Of a DNA stretch of 64,000 nt, positions 17,958 to 26,906 are shown piece after piece. The notes beneath the pieces are model-generated. The model did no database searches, was not told the origin of the DNA, and saw only the letters and a list, made by a program, of their open reading frames with translations. The translations under genes were made by a program, and so were the position numbers. This DNA comes from Acinetobacter kanungonis (GTDB lineage: Bacteria > Pseudomonadota > Gammaproteobacteria > Pseudomonadales > Moraxellaceae): the NCBI RefSeq assembly GCF_009939195.1, contig NZ_JAACKC010000002.1:356620-420619 (forward strand), written 5' to 3'. Numbering within the stretch: the first letter of the stretch is position 1; each line of letters begins with the position of its first letter.

Positions 17958-18314
17958 ATGGCTCGTATTGCCGGTGTAAACATTCCGGATAACAAGCATG
18001 CTGTTATCTCTCTCACTTATATCTTTGGTATTGGTCGCCACACTGCTAAGAACATCTTGGCTGCTGTTGGTATCGCACCGACTACAAAGATTCGTGAATT
18101 AGATGATGCTCAGCTTGATGCGATTCGTGCAGAAGTTACTAAGGTTCCTACCGAAGGTGATTTACGTCGCGAAATTTCCATGAACATTAAACGTTTAATG
18201 GATTTAGGCTGCTACCGCGGTCTTCGTCATCGTCGCAGCTTGCCTGTCCGCGGACAACGCACCAAAACTAACGCACGTACCCGTAAAGGTCCGCGCAAAC
18301 CTATTAAGAAATAA
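17958..18314 (+). CDS. rpsM: 30S ribosomal protein S13
   Basis: S13 contacts the P-site tRNA and forms the 30S-50S bridge with L5. The 118-aa protein begins [14 protein letters not shown] and ends with the [18 protein letters not shown] basic tail. GGAGA lies about 7 nt before the ATG. It heads the alpha operon. Confidence 0.98.
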   Translation: MARIAGVNIPDNKHAVISLTYIFGIGRHTAKNILAAVGIAPTTKIRELDDAQLDAIRAEVTKVPTEGDLRREISMNIKRLMDLGCYRGLRHRRSLPVRGQRTKTNARTRKGPRKPIKK

Positions 18315-18333
18315 GATTTCTGGAAGCTAAAAG

Positions 18334-18720
18334 ATGGCTAAAGATACTCGCGCACGCAAGAAGGTCACTCGTACCGTCTCTGAAGGTGTCGCACACATTC
18401 ACGCTTCTTTTAATAACACCATTGTAACGATCACTGATCGTCAAGGTAATGCATTGGCTTGGGCTACTTCAGGTGGACAAGGCTTCCGTGGATCACGTAA
18501 ATCAACTCCGTTTGCTGCTCAGGTAGCTGCTGAAGTTGCTGGTAAAGCTGCTTTAGATTACGGTTTGAAAAACTTGGACGTCCTTGTAAAAGGTCCTGGT
18601 CCTGGTCGTGAGTCTGCGGTTCGTGCATTAGGTGCAGTGGGTTATAAAATTAACAGCATTACCGATGTGACTCCAATTCCGCACAACGGTTGCCGTCCAC
18701 CTAAAAAACGTCGCGTGTAA
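18334..18720 (+). CDS. rpsK: 30S ribosomal protein S11
   Basis: S11 lies on the 30S platform near the E site. The 128-aa protein has the [15 protein letters not shown] block and the C-terminal [18 protein letters not shown] signature. It is followed by rpsD after 12 nt, with an AAGGAGA site at the junction. Confidence 0.98.
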   Translation: MAKDTRARKKVTRTVSEGVAHIHASFNNTIVTITDRQGNALAWATSGGQGFRGSRKSTPFAAQVAAEVAGKAALDYGLKNLDVLVKGPGPGRESAVRALGAVGYKINSITDVTPIPHNGCRPPKKRRV

Positions 18721-18732
18721 GGAGAAACATTC

Positions 18733-19356
18733 ATGGCTCGTTATATTGGTCCAAAATGCAAACTCTCTCGCCGCGAAGGGACAGACCTGCAATTAAAATC
18801 TGGCGTTAAACCATTTGACGTTAAGACTAAAAAACATGCTAAAGCTCCTGGCCAACATGGTCAAAGCCGTGCAAAACAATCTGAGTATTCACTACAATTA
18901 CGTGAAAAACAAAAAGTACGTCGTATGTACGGTGTTTTAGAGCGTCAATTTAGTAACTACTATAAAGAAGCTGCTCGTGTTAAAGGCGCAACAGGTGAAA
19001 ACTTGTTGAAATTGCTTGAAAGCCGTCTTGATAACGTTGTTTATCGCATGGGTTTTGGTTCTACACGTGCAGAAGCTCGTCAGCTCGTATCTCACCGTAG
19101 TGTTACTTTGAATGGTCGTCGTGTTAACATTGCGTCTATCCAAGTAAAAGCTGGTGATGTTATTGCAGTTCACGAAGGTGCTAAACAACAATTGCGTATC
19201 AAAAATGCAATTGAATTAGCTGCTCAACGTGGTATTCCTTCTTGGATGGAAGTTGATCATTCTAAGCTGGAAGGTACGTTCAAAGCTGCACCTGATCGTT
19301 CTGATTTACCTGCTGAAATCAACGAAAGCTTGATTGTAGAATTGTATTCTAAATAA
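18733..19356 (+). CDS. rpsD: 30S ribosomal protein S4
   Basis: S4 is a primary 16S rRNA binder, part of the mRNA entry helicase, and in E. coli the repressor of the alpha operon. The 207-aa protein has the [15 protein letters not shown] start and the S4 RNA-binding domain with [19 protein letters not shown] near residues 97-115. The 207-aa length is close to the 206 aa of E. coli S4. Confidence 0.98.
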   Translation: MARYIGPKCKLSRREGTDLQLKSGVKPFDVKTKKHAKAPGQHGQSRAKQSEYSLQLREKQKVRRMYGVLERQFSNYYKEAARVKGATGENLLKLLESRLDNVVYRMGFGSTRAEARQLVSHRSVTLNGRRVNIASIQVKAGDVIAVHEGAKQQLRIKNAIELAAQRGIPSWMEVDHSKLEGTFKAAPDRSDLPAEINESLIVELYSK

Positions 19357-19372
19357 TCCTTGAGGTAGCAAT

Positions 19373-20380
19373 ATGACGCGTACTGCAAATGAGTTTCTAA
19401 CTCCGCAAGCGATCAAGGTCGAAGCGGTAAGCGGGACCTCGGCAAAAGTTATTCTAGAACCATTAGAGCGTGGCTTTGGTCATACTCTTGGTAATGCTTT
19501 ACGTCGCATCCTTCTTTCTTCTTTACCTGGCGCAGCTGTGGTTGAAGTTGAAATTGAAGGTGTCGAGCACGAGTACAGTACCTTGGAAGGCTTGCAGCAG
19601 GACATCGTCGAGCTCTTGCTGAACCTGAAAGGATTGTCTATTAAGCTGTTCGATCAAAATGAAGCTTATTTGACATTAGAGAAACAAGGTCCTGGCGACG
19701 TAACTGCCGCTGACCTTCGTTTACCTCATAATGTTGAAGTGGTTAACCCTGAACACTTGATCGGTACTTTAAGTGCAACTGGCTCATTAAAAATGCGCCT
19801 TAAAGTTGCTCAAGGCCGTGGTTATGAAACTTCTGATTCACGTTTCCCAGAAGGCGAAACTCGCCCAGTGGGTCGTTTACAGTTAGATGCTTCTTATAGC
19901 CCAATCAAACGTGTGTCTTACATCGTAGAAAATGCGCGTGTAGAACAACGTACTGACCTTGATAAGCTGATCATTGATCTTGAAACCAATGGTACAGTTG
20001 ATCCTGAAGAAGCAATCCGCAAAGCGGCAACAATCTTGCAACAACAAATTGCAATTTTTGTTGATCTTCAGAAAGATCAAGCTCCTGTTGCTCAAGAACC
20101 TCGTGAAGAAGTTGATCCAATTTTGCTTCGTCCAGTAGATGATCTAGAGCTTACTGTTCGTTCTGCGAATTGTTTAAAAGCAGAAAATATTTACTACATT
20201 GGTGATCTTGTACAGCGCACTGAGGTTGAGTTGCTTAAAACTCCTAACCTTGGTAAGAAATCGCTTACTGAGATCAAAGATGTTCTGGCTTCTAAAGGCT
20301 TACAACTCGGCATGCGTTTAGAGAACTGGCCACCAGCTAGTCTCCGTATGGACGATCGTTTCGCCTATCGTAGCCGTTAA
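19373..20380 (+). CDS. rpoA: RNA polymerase alpha subunit
   Basis: Alpha dimerises to nucleate RNA polymerase and contacts activators and UP elements. The N-terminal assembly domain (about residues 1-232) includes [21 protein letters not shown] near 33-53. After an acidic linker the C-terminal domain begins near 250 with [18 protein letters not shown]; its R263 corresponds to the UP-element arginine R265 of E. coli. The 335-aa length is standard. GAGG lies about 7 nt before the ATG. Confidence 0.98.
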   Translation: MTRTANEFLTPQAIKVEAVSGTSAKVILEPLERGFGHTLGNALRRILLSSLPGAAVVEVEIEGVEHEYSTLEGLQQDIVELLLNLKGLSIKLFDQNEAYLTLEKQGPGDVTAADLRLPHNVEVVNPEHLIGTLSATGSLKMRLKVAQGRGYETSDSRFPEGETRPVGRLQLDASYSPIKRVSYIVENARVEQRTDLDKLIIDLETNGTVDPEEAIRKAATILQQQIAIFVDLQKDQAPVAQEPREEVDPILLRPVDDLELTVRSANCLKAENIYYIGDLVQRTEVELLKTPNLGKKSLTEIKDVLASKGLQLGMRLENWPPASLRMDDRFAYRSR

Positions 20381-20398
20381 TTTAGTAGGACTATCACC

Positions 20399-20764
20399 AT
20401 GCGTCATCGTAATAGTGGTGTGAAATTAGGCCGTACAAGCAGTCATCGTAAAGCGATGTTCCAAAACTTGGCTAATTCTTTGTTCGAACACGAGTTAATT
20501 AAAACTACTGTTCCTAAAGCTAAAGAATTACGCCGCGTTGCTGAGCCTTTAATCACTTTAGCTAAAAACGATACTGTTGCAAACCGTCGTTTAGCGTTTG
20601 CTCGTACTCGTTCAGCAGCAACTGTTGGTAAATTATTTACCGTTCTTGGCCCTCGTTACAAAGAGCGTAACGGCGGTTATCTACGTGTTCTTAAAGCGGG
20701 CTTCCGTGCGGGTGATGCTGCACCGATGGCTTACGTTGAACTAGTAGATCGCGAAGTTAAATAA
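20399..20764 (+). CDS. rplQ: 50S ribosomal protein L17
   Basis: L17 lies on the solvent side of the 50S subunit near the tunnel exit. The 121-aa protein has [21 protein letters not shown] at its start and the [17 protein letters not shown]-terminal block. It is the last gene of the 28-gene cluster, and a strong terminator follows within 30 bp. Confidence 0.98.
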   Translation: MRHRNSGVKLGRTSSHRKAMFQNLANSLFEHELIKTTVPKAKELRRVAEPLITLAKNDTVANRRLAFARTRSAATVGKLFTVLGPRYKERNGGYLRVLKAGFRAGDAAPMAYVELVDREVK

Positions 20765-20790
20765 TTTCGTAGAGCTATTCAGTTGTTCTT

Positions 20791-20821
20791 AAAAAAGGTC
20801 GGTTTTTAACCGACCTTTTTT
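20791..20821 (+). terminator. Terminator of the alpha operon
   Basis: GGTCGGTT (20797-20804) pairs perfectly with AACCGACC (20808-20815) around a TTT loop, followed by a six-T run and preceded by six As. The symmetric A and T tracts mean it could work in both directions. Confidence 0.95.
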
Positions 20822-20892
20822 AATGTCTGTTGTTAGACAAGATTTAATGATGTCCCGAAATGACACGTTTTAATAGCGGTTTTAATTAAACT

Positions 20893-20910
20893 TGACATTG
20901 ATCATTGTCA
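20893..20910. promoter_or_regulatory. Palindrome over a -35 box upstream of almA
   Basis: TGACAtTGATCAtTGTCA is a near-perfect 18-bp palindrome (one non-pairing position per arm) and contains TTGACA (20892-20897), a consensus -35. The downstream -10 is ambiguous. The layout fits a repressor operator of TetR or similar type controlling almA, but no regulator gene is adjacent. Confidence 0.45.
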
Positions 20911-20959
20911 GATATGTGCTTTAATAAAAATGTATTATCAGTCAGGTTATAAAAACAAC

Positions 20960-22450
20960 ATGGAAAAGCAAATTGATATATTGATTGTGGGTGCTGGCAT
21001 TTCAGGTATTGGGCTAGCGGCACATTTATCCAAAAACAATCCAAATCGTTCTTACGAGATTATTGAACGTCGCGAGAGTATTGGTGGGACATGGGATTTA
21101 TTTAAATATCCTGGGATCCGTTCTGATTCGGATATGTCTACTTTTGGCTATAATTTTAAGCCTTGGCAGCAATCCAGTGTGTTAGCTGATGGTGCTGCAA
21201 TTAAAGGCTATTTGTCCGAGGTGGTAGATGAGTTTAATCTCTCTTCTAAAATTCACTTTCAACATAATGTTATTTCAGCCAATTACGATAATGAGATTCA
21301 GAAATGGGTGGTTGAAATTGAAGATCATAAGAAAAAGAAACAGACTTGGGTGGCGAATTTTATTTTAGGCTGCACAGGGTACTATAACTATGAGCATGGC
21401 TATCAGCCTAAATTTCCTGACCAGCTCGAATTTAAGGGTGAGTTTATTCATCCACAGCATTGGCCTGAAAAATTAGACTATCGTGATAAAAAAGTCCTCA
21501 TTATTGGCAGTGGTGCAACGGCAATTACTTTGGTACCTGCGATGGCGAAGGGTGGGGCTGCACATGTAACGATGTTGCAACGTTCGCCAACCTATATTGC
21601 ATCTGTACCTTCAGTTGATTTTGTTTACGATAAAATGCGGAAATACCTACCCGAAGATGTCGCTTATAAATTGACCCGTGCCCGCAATATCGGTATGCAA
21701 CGGGGTATTTATGCGCTTGCACAAAAGCAGCCAAAATTACTGCGTAAATTTTTATTGAAGTCGATCGAAATGCAGCTCAAAGGTAAGGTGGATATGAAAC
21801 ACTTTACCCCAAGCTATAATCCGTGGGATCAACGTTTGTGTGTGGTTCCAGATGGGGATCTGTTCAAGATTTTGCGTTCTGGGCAAGCCAGTGTTGAAAC
21901 GGATTTAATCGAGAAGTTTACCGAAACAGGAGTGTTACTCAAGTCTGGTAAACATCTGGATGCAGATATTATTGTGTCGGCGACGGGCCTAGACATTCAA
22001 ATTCTAGGTGGAATAAAAGCCACTTTGGATGGTCAGCCGATTGATACCTCGAAACATATGCTTTACCAAGGTGTCATGGTCAGTGATGTTCCGAATATGG
22101 CCATGATCATTGGGTATATCAATGCTTCTTGGACTTTAAAAGTCGACATTGCAGCAGATTATATCTGTCGTTTGATTAACTATATGGATCAAAAAGGCTA
22201 TGTACAGGTGATTCCACAAGGGGATCAGACTGAATTGCTGGAAGATACGGTCATGGGCAGTCTGACTTCGGGGTATATTGCCCGTGCAGCCAACGTGATG
22301 CCTAAACAAGGCAAGCATGCACCTTGGAAAGTCACCAATAATTATCTTGCAGATCGAAAAACCTTAAAACATGCGAGTTTTGAAGATGCTGTCTTAAAAT
22401 TCCAGAAAGCACATCCGCACGATCAACGTAAACCTAAATTAGTGTCATAG
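20960..22450 (+). CDS. almA: Flavin-binding monooxygenase AlmA (long-chain alkane / Baeyer-Villiger type)
   Basis: AlmA is the flavoprotein monooxygenase needed by Acinetobacter for growth on very long n-alkanes. The 496-aa protein from the ATG at 20960 starts MEKQIDILIVGAGISGIG, with the FAD GxGxxG at 11-16. It has the GGTWDLFKYPGIRSDSDMSTF block near 45-65 and a Baeyer-Villiger fingerprint FKGEFIHPQHWP near 157-168. The second nucleotide site is IIGSGATAIT near 181-190, and the protein ends RKPKLVS. The length and sequence feel matches the described AlmA. An upstream start at 20930 is open but has no better ribosome site. It is transcribed alone behind a palindromic promoter region. Confidence 0.85.
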   Translation: MEKQIDILIVGAGISGIGLAAHLSKNNPNRSYEIIERRESIGGTWDLFKYPGIRSDSDMSTFGYNFKPWQQSSVLADGAAIKGYLSEVVDEFNLSSKIHFQHNVISANYDNEIQKWVVEIEDHKKKKQTWVANFILGCTGYYNYEHGYQPKFPDQLEFKGEFIHPQHWPEKLDYRDKKVLIIGSGATAITLVPAMAKGGAAHVTMLQRSPTYIASVPSVDFVYDKMRKYLPEDVAYKLTRARNIGMQRGIYALAQKQPKLLRKFLLKSIEMQLKGKVDMKHFTPSYNPWDQRLCVVPDGDLFKILRSGQASVETDLIEKFTETGVLLKSGKHLDADIIVSATGLDIQILGGIKATLDGQPIDTSKHMLYQGVMVSDVPNMAMIIGYINASWTLKVDIAADYICRLINYMDQKGYVQVIPQGDQTELLEDTVMGSLTSGYIARAANVMPKQGKHAPWKVTNNYLADRKTLKHASFEDAVLKFQKAHPHDQRKPKLVS

Positions 22451-22454
22451 TCTG

Positions 22455-22489
22455 AGTCATAAATCTAAGTAATAAATCTAAGTCATAAA
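22455..22489 (+). repeat. 13-bp tandem repeat after almA
   Basis: AGTCATAAATCTA is followed by AGTAATAAATCTA and then AGTCATAAA, about 2.7 copies with one substitution. It starts 5 bp after the almA stop and abuts the terminator of the next gene. Such a short repeat may vary between strains by slippage. Confidence 0.7.
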
Positions 22490-22513
22490 AAAGGAGCACA
22501 TCGCTCCTTTCTT
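22487..22513 (-). terminator. Terminator of the acyl-CoA dehydrogenase gene
   Basis: AAAGGAGC pairs with GCTCCTTT around a 5-nt loop (ACATC). On the minus strand a run of Ts follows (complement of 22487-22492). It may also stop almA transcription weakly from the other side. Confidence 0.85.
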
Positions 22514-22525
22514 ATGGGTTTGGTT

Positions 22526-23698
22526 TTATAGGGTTCGTGAAATCAGTTCTTTCATAATTTCATTGGTTCCCGCATAGATTCGATTGGCACGATGATCGAT
22601 ATAGGCACGGGCTATTGGATATTCCAGCATGTAACCGTATCCACCATGCAGTTGTAAGCATTCATCCACCACTTTGGAGTACATCTCTGAAATTTTGTAT
22701 TTCGCTGCCGCCGCAGCATCAACTCCGAGTTGCCCTTGAAGTTGCTGTTGCATACAACGATCAAGGTAAGTGCGACAAAAATCAATTTCGGTACGCAGCT
22801 CCGCTAATTGAAACCGAGTATTCTGGAAAGAAGCGATAGGTTTGCCAAATGCGTTGCGCTGCTTGGTGTATCGCACAGTATGCGCAAAAGCCGCTTCTGC
22901 ACCGGCCTGACAAATAATTGCCACCAGCATACGTTCCCATGCCAGTTCCTTCATCAGCATCATAAAGCCCATGCCTTCAGCACCCAGCAAGTTGTGCTTG
23001 GGTACACGGACATCATCAAAGAACAACTCGCAGGTATCCTGACCTTTCATGCCAATTTTATGCAGGGGCTTGCCTCTGCTGAACCCTGCACCATCTGCTT
23101 CAACCATGATGAGAGACAGATTGGCTGAGCCTTTGTCACTATGACCTGTCTTACACACCACGATAGCCATATCGCACAGGTAGCCATTGGTAATAAAAAT
23201 CTTGGAGCCATTAATGACAAATTCATCACCATCAAGGACTGCTGTAGTTTTTACCGCTTGCAAATCTGAGCCTGTGCCTGGTTCTGTCATGGCAATCGCT
23301 GTCACGGTGTCACCCGTTGCCATTTTGGGAAGCCAGTACTGCTTTTGTTCTTCATTGCCAAAATTCAAAATGTAGTTGGCGACAATGTCGGAATGCAGGG
23401 AAAAGCCAGTTGCGGAGTCCATGGCATAGGCCTGCTCTTCAATCAGAATCATGCTGTAGAGACGATCAACTCCTGAACCACCATATATTTCTGGCATGGT
23501 GGCGCAGAGTAAACCGAGCGCACCCGCCTTGTTCCACAAATCACGATCAACATGTTGTTGTTGTTCATATTTTTCAGTATTGGGAATCACTTCCTGTGTA
23601 TAAAATTTACGTACAGTTTCACGAAATGCTTCATGTTCTTCAGTGAACAGTTGGCGTGGTAGCATCGGGTCGAGCGGGCGAATAGCACCAGATTGCAT
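22526..23698 (-). CDS. Acyl-CoA dehydrogenase
   Basis: This enzyme oxidises acyl-CoA thioesters to trans-2-enoyl-CoA with FAD, passing electrons to ETF. The 390-aa protein has the full family layout: an alpha-helical N-terminal domain with LGLLCATMPEIYGGSG, and the FAD-contacting AMTEPGTGSDLQ and IFITNGYLCD blocks in the middle. The C-terminal domain has QLHGGYGYMLEYPIAR and ends IYAGTNEIMKELISRTL. The exact chain length cannot be read with certainty, though the sequence resembles long-chain or isovaleryl types. Its position opposite almA may be meaningful for alkane-derived fatty acids, but the two are convergent, not one operon. Confidence 0.92.
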   Translation of the reverse strand: MQSGAIRPLDPMLPRQLFTEEHEAFRETVRKFYTQEVIPNTEKYEQQQHVDRDLWNKAGALGLLCATMPEIYGGSGVDRLYSMILIEEQAYAMDSATGFSLHSDIVANYILNFGNEEQKQYWLPKMATGDTVTAIAMTEPGTGSDLQAVKTTAVLDGDEFVINGSKIFITNGYLCDMAIVVCKTGHSDKGSANLSLIMVEADGAGFSRGKPLHKIGMKGQDTCELFFDDVRVPKHNLLGAEGMGFMMLMKELAWERMLVAIICQAGAEAAFAHTVRYTKQRNAFGKPIASFQNTRFQLAELRTEIDFCRTYLDRCMQQQLQGQLGVDAAAAAKYKISEMYSKVVDECLQLHGGYGYMLEYPIARAYIDHRANRIYAGTNEIMKELISRTL

Positions 23699-23885
23699 GA
23701 TGTTGAAGTCCTTGAATTATAATTGTGCGTACGAAGTTAAAAGATCTGTTGGGCGTTGGGCAATGTGAGCAATGCTCAATTCCATAATAAAAATGGTAGA
23801 TTTGGTCATTCAGTGGAAATGTGCTCGAAATTGGCCAAATGATTCGGTTAAACTAGGGCAATTCTGTTCGGCCTAGGGGAATATA

Positions 23886-24143
23886 ATGAGCGAAGAAATG
23901 ACGCTTGAAGAACGCAAAGTGATTTACCGTGCACGTCGTGGATTAAAAGAAATTGATGTGTATTTTGACCCATATGTTCGTAATTATTATTTAAATGCTT
24001 CTCCTGAAGAAAAGGCATTATTTGCTGAATTGGTCGATCAAGAAGATCCAGATTTATTGGATTGGTTTATGGAAGTGGGTGAACCGCCTCGCGCTGAGAT
24101 CAAGACGTTTATTCTTAAATTAAAGCATTATGTTCATGGCTAA
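23886..24143 (+). CDS. sdhE: FAD assembly factor SdhE (succinate dehydrogenase flavinylation)
   Basis: SdhE promotes covalent attachment of FAD to the flavoprotein subunits of succinate dehydrogenase and fumarate reductase. The 85-aa protein contains the family RGxxE motif (R18-G19-L20-K21-E22), then the helical EKALFAELVDQEDPDLLDWF segment near residues 42-61. The start follows an AGGGGAA site. It overlaps ygfX by 14 nt, the same pairing as sdhE-ygfX in enterics. Confidence 0.92.
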   Translation: MSEEMTLEERKVIYRARRGLKEIDVYFDPYVRNYYLNASPEEKALFAELVDQEDPDLLDWFMEVGEPPRAEIKTFILKLKHYVHG

Positions 24144-24519
24144 TACAGCCTATTATTTGAAACGCAGTCGCGTGGCGATTGTGTTTCAAATCTGTATTTT
24201 AATCCTCATTCTCAGTGTAGTTTTTATCTTATTACCACTTTGGTTAGCTTGTATCGCTCTAGTGGTTGTATTGCTCTCATTTTGGCGACAGTTGCAACGC
24301 GCCACTGTATCTTATTTTGAACCTTTCTCCTTAGATGAATGGTCGGTTGCTATCACCGATCAGCAGGTGGAGCGCATGCAACTCCTGCGCGTGGTGGATC
24401 ATCACTGGTATATCGTGCTTTATTTCCAGCAGCAACAACGCTGTAGCTATGTGATTTGGTATGACCAACTGAGCTTGGCTGATTGGAAAAGACTTAAATT
24501 ATTGGCAAAAATGCTCTAA
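24130..24519 (+). CDS. YgfX-like small membrane protein (CptA family)
   Basis: A 129-aa protein with two adjacent hydrophobic segments (about residues 15-55) followed by a soluble beta-rich domain. It is placed directly after sdhE with a 14-nt overlap. That position and topology match YgfX/CptA, once described as a toxin acting on cytoskeletal proteins in E. coli, though that toxin claim is debated. The assignment rests mainly on context and topology, since the sequence is weakly conserved. Translation is probably coupled to sdhE. The start may be the ATG two codons on (24136). Confidence 0.6.
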   Translation: MFMANTAYYLKRSRVAIVFQICILILILSVVFILLPLWLACIALVVVLLSFWRQLQRATVSYFEPFSLDEWSVAITDQQVERMQLLRVVDHHWYIVLYFQQQQRCSYVIWYDQLSLADWKRLKLLAKML

Positions 24520-24521
24520 TT

Positions 24522-24552
24522 GTCAGACACCTGATGGTATGTCTGATTTCAT
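24522..24552 (+). terminator. Probable terminator after ygfX
   Basis: TCAGACA (24522-24528) pairs with TGTCTGA (24540-24546) around an 11-nt loop and is followed by TTTCATT. The T tract is interrupted, so it is probably weaker than others in the window. Confidence 0.5.
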
Positions 24553-24619
24553 TAAAATGATAAAAATCAAAATATTATATATACTTTAACTTATTCCTGT
24601 CGGACAGGAACTCAATATA

Positions 24620-24648
24620 TTGGCATAAAGTATAAATTGTTAGACAAT
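24620..24648 (+). promoter_or_regulatory. Candidate promoter of the 33-codon membrane-peptide gene
   Basis: TTGGCA (24620-24625) and GACAAT (24643-24648) are separated by 17 bp, with a predicted start about 60 nt before the ATG at 24715. An AATTGTT/ACAATT inverted repeat overlaps the -10 and could be an operator. Confidence 0.45.
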
Positions 24649-24714
24649 TTTAGCGCTTCCAACTGCATTTTCTTTGTACATTAAAATCACCAAACAGCAG
24701 ACGAGGAGATCAGT

Positions 24715-24816
24715 ATGATTTTTCCCACGTGGATGTTTCTGATGATGGCGATTGTTTTGGCAATTGTTATAGGACGATTAGGAACGGTGCTGAAGGATCG
24801 ATTTGCACAAACATAA
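24715..24816 (+). CDS. Small single-span membrane protein, 33 aa (unrecognised)
   Basis: The ATG at 24715 has GAGGAG (24703-24708) 6 nt upstream, an excellent ribosome site. The product starts MIFPTWMFLMMAIVLAIVIG, almost wholly hydrophobic over residues 2-21. It then turns basic and polar (RLGTVLKDRFAQT), as expected of one membrane span with an inside-facing C-terminus. Two hairpins follow the stop, the second a strong terminator. A promoter, ribosome site, coherent peptide and terminator within 260 bp make a real gene likely. I do not recognise its family and assign no function. Confidence 0.65.
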   Translation: MIFPTWMFLMMAIVLAIVIGRLGTVLKDRFAQT

Positions 24817-24841
24817 AGCCCTTCGGGCGTTCATTTAATAG

Positions 24842-24879
24842 GTAGCATGTGCTGAACCGTCGCAATGCTACTTTTTTTT
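24842..24879 (+). terminator. Strong terminator after the 33-codon gene
   Basis: GTAGCAT (24842-24848) plus TGC pairs with GCA plus ATGCTAC (24865-24871), with one bulged G, followed by eight Ts. A smaller GCCC-TTC-GGGC hairpin at 24818-24828 lies just after the stop codon. The span 24880-25037 shows no other clear element. Confidence 0.88.
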
Positions 24880-25037
24880 GCCCAAAATTTAATAATCCTG
24901 CTTTTCCAGTCAATTTTTCTCTTTATTTTTCATGGCAAAGTAATGCTTTGAATTAGAGTAAATACTCTTTTCTTCAAAATTCGCTTCTGCTATGTTTACT
25001 GCGAAGGACACAAACAAAAAATATAGAGGACAGGAAG

Positions 25038-26102
25038 ATGTCGCAAGTCCAGAAAATTTGCCAAGGTATGGCGATTTTAATGATTACAACAACCGTATTT
25101 ACAGGGTGTTCGCATGTGGTGAAATCAGGTGCTAATGTCGCTTTAGGATTTAGTGAAAAACATATTGTACCGCCCATTTTAGCCATGGATGATGCGGATA
25201 TGGTCTGTAACTCAGGTACTGCCTTAACCCCAGCCATCATGTCGACCCAAGATATGGGTGCAGACCCGACCCGTATTGCCATTTTACTGTATTCCGCTGC
25301 GGGAACATGCGCTGAAAATCATGCTTTGGATGCCGAGCTGCGCTATTTACGTGCATCCAAATCGGGGCAAGTTACCGAAGCTCAGGATGCACGAATTGAA
25401 CAAAAGCGTTGGTCAGCAGTAGCGGCACAGCGTCAGTATGCGGGCTATCAACTGTTAGAAAAGCGCTGGCAAGCCAAATACCAGCAAGCTTTGGGTGAAA
25501 GTTGTCCGAAGATGAAAAGTGACATTGATCAGACCGTATATTTACTGGGCATGCTCAGTGGTTTGCAAGCCATGACCAATGACATTAACTCAGGAGGTGC
25601 AGTCAATGTACCGAAAGACATCGCTGCGATCGTTGAGCGCGGGATGGTCTGCTTGAACAATGAAAAGTTTTGGGGCGCGCCAGAGGCGACTCGTGCAGCA
25701 ATCTGGACATTACTGCCAGGTGCAGGTGATGGTAAACCAGATCCATACCAAACCCTTAAACAATCAATGCAAATTGGCGAACAAAAGGGGGTACGCTTAC
25801 CTCATGCCTTATATGCGGTTGCCGCGCAAGCCAGTGGCGATGATGCCAAAATTCGTGATGCCTTAAAGCAGTTTGCTGCTGCACGTTCGGATGAAAAGCC
25901 CGTTAATCCTCAGTTCAAGCTGATTGACAGTATGGCTGCCAGTATGGTGCAAGGGATTTCTGATCGTTACTGGACAGAACATACGGGCAAACGTACAGGT
26001 GATGGCGGGATGCGCCAATTCTGGGATGAGCAGGATGACAGTGCAGGTTTGGATGATCTGTTTGATGCATCAGAAGATACCGCCAGTAGCACTAAACAAT
26101 AG
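25038..26102 (+). CDS. Putative lipoprotein, possibly TRAP T-component (TatT)-like
   Basis: A 354-aa exported protein. A signal sequence leads to a lipobox ending FTGC with the lipid cysteine at residue 24, so it should be a membrane-anchored lipoprotein. The mature part is alpha-helical with repeated Ala-rich helices and several cysteines (about residues 57, 91, 156, 205), which may form disulfides. The tail is acidic. Its closeness to a TRAP permease gene suggests the TatT family, helical lipoproteins that work with TRAP systems in spirochaetes. This is context plus overall shape, not a motif match. AGGACAGGAAG gives a good start. Confidence 0.5.
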   Translation: MSQVQKICQGMAILMITTTVFTGCSHVVKSGANVALGFSEKHIVPPILAMDDADMVCNSGTALTPAIMSTQDMGADPTRIAILLYSAAGTCAENHALDAELRYLRASKSGQVTEAQDARIEQKRWSAVAAQRQYAGYQLLEKRWQAKYQQALGESCPKMKSDIDQTVYLLGMLSGLQAMTNDINSGGAVNVPKDIAAIVERGMVCLNNEKFWGAPEATRAAIWTLLPGAGDGKPDPYQTLKQSMQIGEQKGVRLPHALYAVAAQASGDDAKIRDALKQFAAARSDEKPVNPQFKLIDSMAASMVQGISDRYWTEHTGKRTGDGGMRQFWDEQDDSAGLDDLFDASEDTASSTKQ

Positions 26103-26162
26103 CCAAGGTCGAGCCTGCGAATAGCCGCAATGGAATTTCTGCTGAGGTAGAGGGAGATGCTA

Positions 26163-26744
26163 ATGAATGATCCATATGTTGCTCGAAAAGTGCTGTTTAT
26201 CGCAGGGGTTGCTTCAATCTCTGCCAGCCTACAGATTTTTGCAGACTACTTTATTTATTGGCGCCCAGATCTGTTGGCGCAATTTTGGCGCCTTTGGACT
26301 GCACATTGGGTGCATGTCGGATGGATTCATTATCTGCTCAATATGCTGGCCTTTGCCTGTTTACCTTTTATTTTTCCGCATGTACGCGTGTGGAAATTTG
26401 CAGCATTGCTGCTTTTGCTTCCAGTCTGTATCAGTCTGAGTTTTTATTATGGCTTTCCTGATATTGAAGCCTATGCAGGACTGTCAGGTGTCTTGCATGG
26501 GGCTTATGTTGCCGTGGCGTTGATTCATCTTAATTATGCCCATGAACGTAAATTTGCGGCAGGCGTGTTGGGGCTGATTATATTGAAACTGATTTGGGAA
26601 AATACCTTGGGGAATACTAGTACTGCCGAATTGATAGGCAGCCCTGTTTTGGTCGAAGCGCATTTGTTGGGTGCGATTTGGGGCATGCTGTTGGCCGCAG
26701 TGTATTTTCCTTTTCATTTAAGGCTGTTGAAGCCAAACAGTTGA
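26163..26744 (+). CDS. rrtA: Rhombosortase (rhomboid-family intramembrane serine protease)
   Basis: Rhombosortases cleave the GlyGly-CTERM anchor of surface proteins before type II secretion. The 193-aa protein has six hydrophobic segments, the serine in YAGLSGVLHG (S108) and the histidine in VEAHLLGAIWG (H167). A WVHVGWIHYLLNML helix near 49-62 carries the His-Asn pair typical of rhomboids. Start: GGGAG (26152-26156) sits directly against an ATG at 26157 but 6 nt before one at 26163, so the latter is preferred. No GlyGly-CTERM substrate is encoded in this window, so the target lies elsewhere. Confidence 0.75.
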   Translation: MNDPYVARKVLFIAGVASISASLQIFADYFIYWRPDLLAQFWRLWTAHWVHVGWIHYLLNMLAFACLPFIFPHVRVWKFAALLLLLPVCISLSFYYGFPDIEAYAGLSGVLHGAYVAVALIHLNYAHERKFAAGVLGLIILKLIWENTLGNTSTAELIGSPVLVEAHLLGAIWGMLLAAVYFPFHLRLLKPNS

Positions 26745-26906
26745 CATTTTAAGCAGAAAGAAAACAAAAGCAGTCATTTTTTTCAGTCTGAAAGTCATGC
26801 AGAGTGAAGTTGAAAAATAAAGATAGCAACAGAATATGGAGATGTTCTGTGCAGAGAGATGTCTACATCATCATTGATGATGAGTAAAATAAAAATAGGA
26901 ACGCAT

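Noticed and set aside
23766..23778. TGAGCAATGCTCA palindrome between the acyl-CoA dehydrogenase and sdhE genes
   Set aside because: It is short, no matching promoter element overlaps it, and palindromes of this length arise by chance in this much sequence.
24130..24519. YgfX (CptA) with SdhE as a toxin-antitoxin pair
   Set aside because: The SdhE role in flavinylation is established, and the toxin report for YgfX is disputed. Nothing in the sequence supports a toxin module here.
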